Below are positions 60,977 to 64,000 of a stretch of DNA of 64,000 nucleotides, one piece after another (positions within the stretch are counted from its first letter, which is position 1; each line of letters opens with the position of its first letter). The DNA is from Ruminiclostridium sp. (GTDB lineage Bacteria; Bacillota; Clostridia; Oscillospirales; Ruminococcaceae). A model generated the notes under the pieces. It searched no databases. It worked only from the letters and a program-made list of their open reading frames with translations, and had not been told where the DNA came from. Where the stretch lies: the NCBI GenBank assembly GCA_017942025.1, contig JAGAVH010000016.1, forward strand, positions 62,001-126,000, in the 5' to 3' direction. Made by a program: the position numbers and the translations under genes.

Positions 60977-63193
60977 TCAAGCATCAACAATTTTATGTCT
61001 TATCACGTTTACTGAACGTGGTTTTATTAAGACCGTATAATCCGATGACGCAGCGATTATCTTAGTATACGGAATGACAGCCTCCTTATTCTCAAAGGTA
61101 TTTTTAGCGTAATAACTGTCAGCTGTAAGAGTTATAATACGGGCAGTTTCTGCCATCGCTACGTCTGTTGTGACAGCTACTTCAACTTCACTTTCTGAGA
61201 AATTCACAAGCTTGGTAATCACTTCACCATTTTCACTATCTACACTACAAACTGCAGTTATATGCGGGATTGCATTAAGAGTCTTTTTGTGCAGTAATTC
61301 ACCATTAAGCATTATCTCAAAAGAATCCCTCGATGTTTTGATTTCAACAGTATTTGTGCCACTATTCGTTGTGCATAAAACAGCTTCACAAATGATTTCA
61401 TTTGACCATCCGTTGTAGTGCACTACTCTGCTAGTTCCGTTTTCAATAATCCAGTCATAGTGTTTCTGATCTTCTCCAACAGTACCTCTGTCCCAGAAAC
61501 GCATACGGAATTCACCTAAAATCTCTGTATCAGCAGAATAGGATTCACCCTCAGTAATTGTTCCGTCAGGTGCAGTAAAATGTCCAAATTCCATACGGCT
61601 GTCGTTTTCGGTGACTACATCATATTCACAAACGTAATCGCCACGATTGTTACCGAACATTTCAAGCATATAATAGCTCGGTATCGCATAATCCTCGTGG
61701 TTATTAAAGATTATCATATCAGGTTCCCACGCTTTGTATGCCACATTCTGAAAAAGTGGTGCATAGCTTGTCATTGTTACCTTATCCTGATTACGTTCAA
61801 CTCCCGTAAGAAATGCCGCTTCGCCCAATGCGGCATAAAGGTTTCCTTCTTTACAGCCGATAGTAGCTGCATATTCCCCACAATAAATACCAACTCCATT
61901 TCTGTCGAGGCCATCATACATCTTGGTATTTGTCGCAAAGAAAATCGGGTCAGAATAAAAATGCTCATCTACATACTCCGTAGCAAGACCTGATTTTTCC
62001 GTGTGGTCTGTGGAAATATAAATAAACTGTGGGAATTCCTTTTTCAGCCTTTCATAAAAATATATGTAACGCCTGTTGTATTCTTCGCCCCAGTTTTCGT
62101 TGCCGATTTCAAGATATTTCAGCACTGTAAAAGGATCGGGATGTCCGTTTTCTGCACGCTTTTTGCCCCATTCTGTATCAGCAGGCGCTGTTGCATAAAG
62201 AATAGCATGGACAGCATCCTGATAAAACTCCTCAATCAAATCTTCGTCAAAATAATCGGGATTTCTGCCCTGACAGGTCATTCCACAATTAAAAACATAC
62301 ATTGCGTCAATGCCTGCATCTTCACAGAATTGCAGATATTCGTGATAGCCAAGACCATTTGTCGTCATATATGACCAGAGAAGCCAGTGAGGTTTTCTTT
62401 CCCATACAGGGCCTATGCTGTCTTCAAATCGGTATGCTGTTTCCTTTGAAAAACCTTCTACAATACAACCACCGGGAAAACGCAGAAATGCAGGATTGAG
62501 CTTCAAAAGTCTTTCTACAAGTGGCTTTCTTAAACCATTTTCCCTGCCCATATATGTATCTGTTGGGAAAAGTGAAGTAAAACCGATCACTATTGTTTCT
62601 GATGACTCAGACTGAATTACAAGTCTTGCGTCACAGTCGGTTGTATCAGATGTGAATACACACTGATATTTTTCATAATCTCCACTTATCGCAAATGTTT
62701 TTTCGTCATAGCTTACGCCTTTGGCAGAGCAGATTTTCACAGTAACATTCGCACTGTTTTTCGTCCTTGCAAACATATAGAAACGATACTGTTTATCCTT
62801 TTCAACAGGCACACCCATAAATCCATCGTTTGTAATCATACCTCCGTTGAAATTCACCTTAAGGGCACGTTTACGGTTGCTGTTAAGAGTATCTTTGTCA
62901 GTCAGCTTCATTTTTGCTCCGTTAAAGCATTCCCATGCAACAACACCTTCGCCTTCATAGCAATCAAAAGAGGATACCCAGCCGGTTTCCGATGTAATCA
63001 GCCTGTTTTTCGGGTCATAGGTACAACCCTCCGGAAGCACACCGTCATCAAAGGCTCTGTTACGCAGAAGTTCGGCATAAAGTCCGCCATCTCCAGCACG
63101 GTTTATGTCTTCAAAAAACAATCCATACAGACTGTTTGATACATCCGTAAGTTTTCTTGCAGTATGAATATTTATGCTATAATGATTGCTCAT
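60977..63193 (-). CDS. Alpha-L-arabinofuranosidase, GH51
   Basis: 738 residues. N-terminal beta segment, a CBM4/9-like insert (~75-205), then the catalytic barrel with acid/base Glu366 in EIGNENWGEEYN and nucleophile Glu440 in YCGEYAAT, and the C-terminal beta domain. It removes arabinose from arabinoxylan or arabinan. There is no signal peptide, so it is either cytoplasmic or non-classically located. It is longer than the common ~500-residue GH51 form because of the CBM-like insert. Confidence 0.93.
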   Translation of the reverse strand: MSNHYSINIHTARKLTDVSNSLYGLFFEDINRAGDGGLYAELLRNRAFDDGVLPEGCTYDPKNRLITSETGWVSSFDCYEGEGVVAWECFNGAKMKLTDKDTLNSNRKRALKVNFNGGMITNDGFMGVPVEKDKQYRFYMFARTKNSANVTVKICSAKGVSYDEKTFAISGDYEKYQCVFTSDTTDCDARLVIQSESSETIVIGFTSLFPTDTYMGRENGLRKPLVERLLKLNPAFLRFPGGCIVEGFSKETAYRFEDSIGPVWERKPHWLLWSYMTTNGLGYHEYLQFCEDAGIDAMYVFNCGMTCQGRNPDYFDEDLIEEFYQDAVHAILYATAPADTEWGKKRAENGHPDPFTVLKYLEIGNENWGEEYNRRYIYFYERLKKEFPQFIYISTDHTEKSGLATEYVDEHFYSDPIFFATNTKMYDGLDRNGVGIYCGEYAATIGCKEGNLYAALGEAAFLTGVERNQDKVTMTSYAPLFQNVAYKAWEPDMIIFNNHEDYAIPSYYMLEMFGNNRGDYVCEYDVVTENDSRMEFGHFTAPDGTITEGESYSADTEILGEFRMRFWDRGTVGEDQKHYDWIIENGTSRVVHYNGWSNEIICEAVLCTTNSGTNTVEIKTSRDSFEIMLNGELLHKKTLNAIPHITAVCSVDSENGEVITKLVNFSESEVEVAVTTDVAMAETARIITLTADSYYAKNTFENKEAVIPYTKIIAASSDYTVLIKPRSVNVIRHKIVDA

Positions 63194-63240
63194 TACACTC
63201 TCTCCGATCCCCGTTTATCAAACGATTTTTTATCTCATAT

Positions 63241-63269
63241 ATTATACCACATTTCGCCATCTATTTCAA
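63241..63269 (-). promoter_or_regulatory. Sigma-A promoter of the GH51 gene
   Basis: On the minus strand TTGAAA (63269-63264), 17 bases, TATAAT (63246-63241) with TG one base upstream. I see no clear operator here. Confidence 0.8.
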
Positions 63270-63433
63270 TATAGATTCAGAAAGGTTGTCATACCGCCCA
63301 TTTCCACGCTTCTTGCAAACTTCATATTTCCTGATATAATGAACCGAACTCATTTTCGTGTTATTTAATTATTTTGTCTAAACTTTGGGGTTCACTTCAA
63401 ATTTATAATCAAGCAGTTAAAAATACGTTCATC

Positions 63434-63964
63434 TTAAAATATAAACGAGAAGGAGCCGTATATACAAAGCAGGAACGTGAATATAAATCCTATTATAATA
63501 TTCTTTTTATATTTGTAGCCTTTGCTTTTCAGGATAAATCCAACAATGACAGAAGATATCGGAATCGGCAGGAACAAAAAGAACACCCACATATTATTTA
63601 AGACCGTATTGTCATTTTCAGATGGCATCGAAACAGAAAGTGCCAATGCAAAAGAAATCGTAAAAAAGGTTGCTACAAAAAGTACCACCGATAGTATTCT
63701 CCATATATCGATAGGTTTATTTTCTATAACCTTTACAGGATTTGTATACATATGTAAGTACAGAGCAGAATTTTCTTTCAACCCTTCTTTTCTTATGATA
63801 TACGTCTGACCTGAGACTGTCAGAAAAAGCCATTTATCCGTTTGCGATATCTTTTCAATATCAGAAAAATAATACTTTGACATACGTATTTTTTCATTAC
63901 TTCTATACAACGTAATCACAACGTACTCATCAAAAACGCTGTATTCATACGTAGTTTCAGACAT
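63434..63964 (-). CDS. YcxB-like membrane protein
   Basis: 176 residues from the ATG at 63964; no well-spaced ribosome site precedes it and the window ends 36 bases upstream, so a further upstream start is possible. The N-terminal ~60 residues (KYYFSDIEKISQTDKWLFLTVSGQTYIIRKEGL) resemble the YcxB domain of small membrane proteins. Three membrane helices follow (ILSVVLFVATFFTISFALAL; MWVFFLFLPIPISSVIVGFIL; IIIGFIFTFLLCIYGSFSF). No function is known. Confidence 0.6.
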   Translation of the reverse strand: MSETTYEYSVFDEYVVITLYRSNEKIRMSKYYFSDIEKISQTDKWLFLTVSGQTYIIRKEGLKENSALYLHMYTNPVKVIENKPIDIWRILSVVLFVATFFTISFALALSVSMPSENDNTVLNNMWVFFLFLPIPISSVIVGFILKSKGYKYKKNIIIGFIFTFLLCIYGSFSFIF

Positions 63965-64000
63965 CTGTCTTAAAACGTTTCTCCAAGCGTTATTAAAAGA

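Overview
The window looks like chromosomal DNA of a low-GC, endospore-forming Clostridia bacterium, most likely an Oscillospiraceae/Ruminococcus-type gut anaerobe. Support comes from a complete spoIIIA operon, yqfC/yqfD and ylbJ, Gram-positive style lipoproteins, strong AGGAGG ribosome sites, plant-glycan hydrolases (GH26, GH51), glycogen phosphorylase, and TTGACA-17-TATAAT promoters in front of many genes. I see no prophage, insertion sequence, CRISPR array, tRNA or rRNA.

Layout. 1-3.5 kb: the 3' end of a HAD hydrolase fused to a nuclease-like domain, then an ECF sigma factor with a membrane-anchored partner. 3.5-9.5 kb (minus strand): an ABC-2 exporter (ATPase plus two permeases) with its own NarL-type two-component system and two trailing small enzymes, resembling the linearmycin-resistance (Lnr) arrangement. 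9.6-11 kb: a DUF6033-type protein behind a sigma-D-like promoter and two tiny spore-coat-like proteins. 11-16.3 kb: lepA, hemW, glgP. 16.3-18 kb: a palindrome-rich intergenic mosaic, then a structured leader RNA in front of a lipoprotein gene. 18-27.3 kb (minus): metA and the conserved yqfC-yqfD-phoH-ybeY-dgkA-era-recO-mutS2 block. 27.4-35 kb: ylbJ, a small Cys protein, an orphan sugar-binding lipoprotein, and spoIIIAA-AH on the minus strand. 35-38.4 kb: a second copy of the structured leader RNA in front of a three-gene envelope cassette. 38.5-47.3 kb (minus): aspS, GH26, SDR, small redox and lipoproteins, an SGNH hydrolase, rpsF-ssb-rpsR and a DUF1624 protein. 47.4-56.3 kb: Nudix, clpC, a Cys-rich microprotein, typA, birA, a phosphoesterase, and a small-protein cluster that includes a 43-residue membrane peptide. 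56.3-64 kb (minus): a chemoreceptor, a PP-loop ATPase/flavodoxin-ferredoxin/phosphatase operon, a small transcription unit, GH51 and a membrane protein.

The most interesting signal is a pair of about 160-nt structured RNAs (16784-16942 and 35111-35271). Both have consensus promoters, compensatory changes in their stems, identical loop and junction sequence, and an intrinsic terminator with a UUCG loop that ends just upstream of the next gene's ribosome site. They look like two copies of one leader/attenuator (riboswitch-like) class, or of an sRNA class, that I cannot match to a family I know. Secondary points are the PP-loop/EFR1 operon, the HAD-nuclease fusion, a perfect sigma-D-type promoter, and a small transcription unit near 60.8 kb with an apparently frame-broken microprotein.
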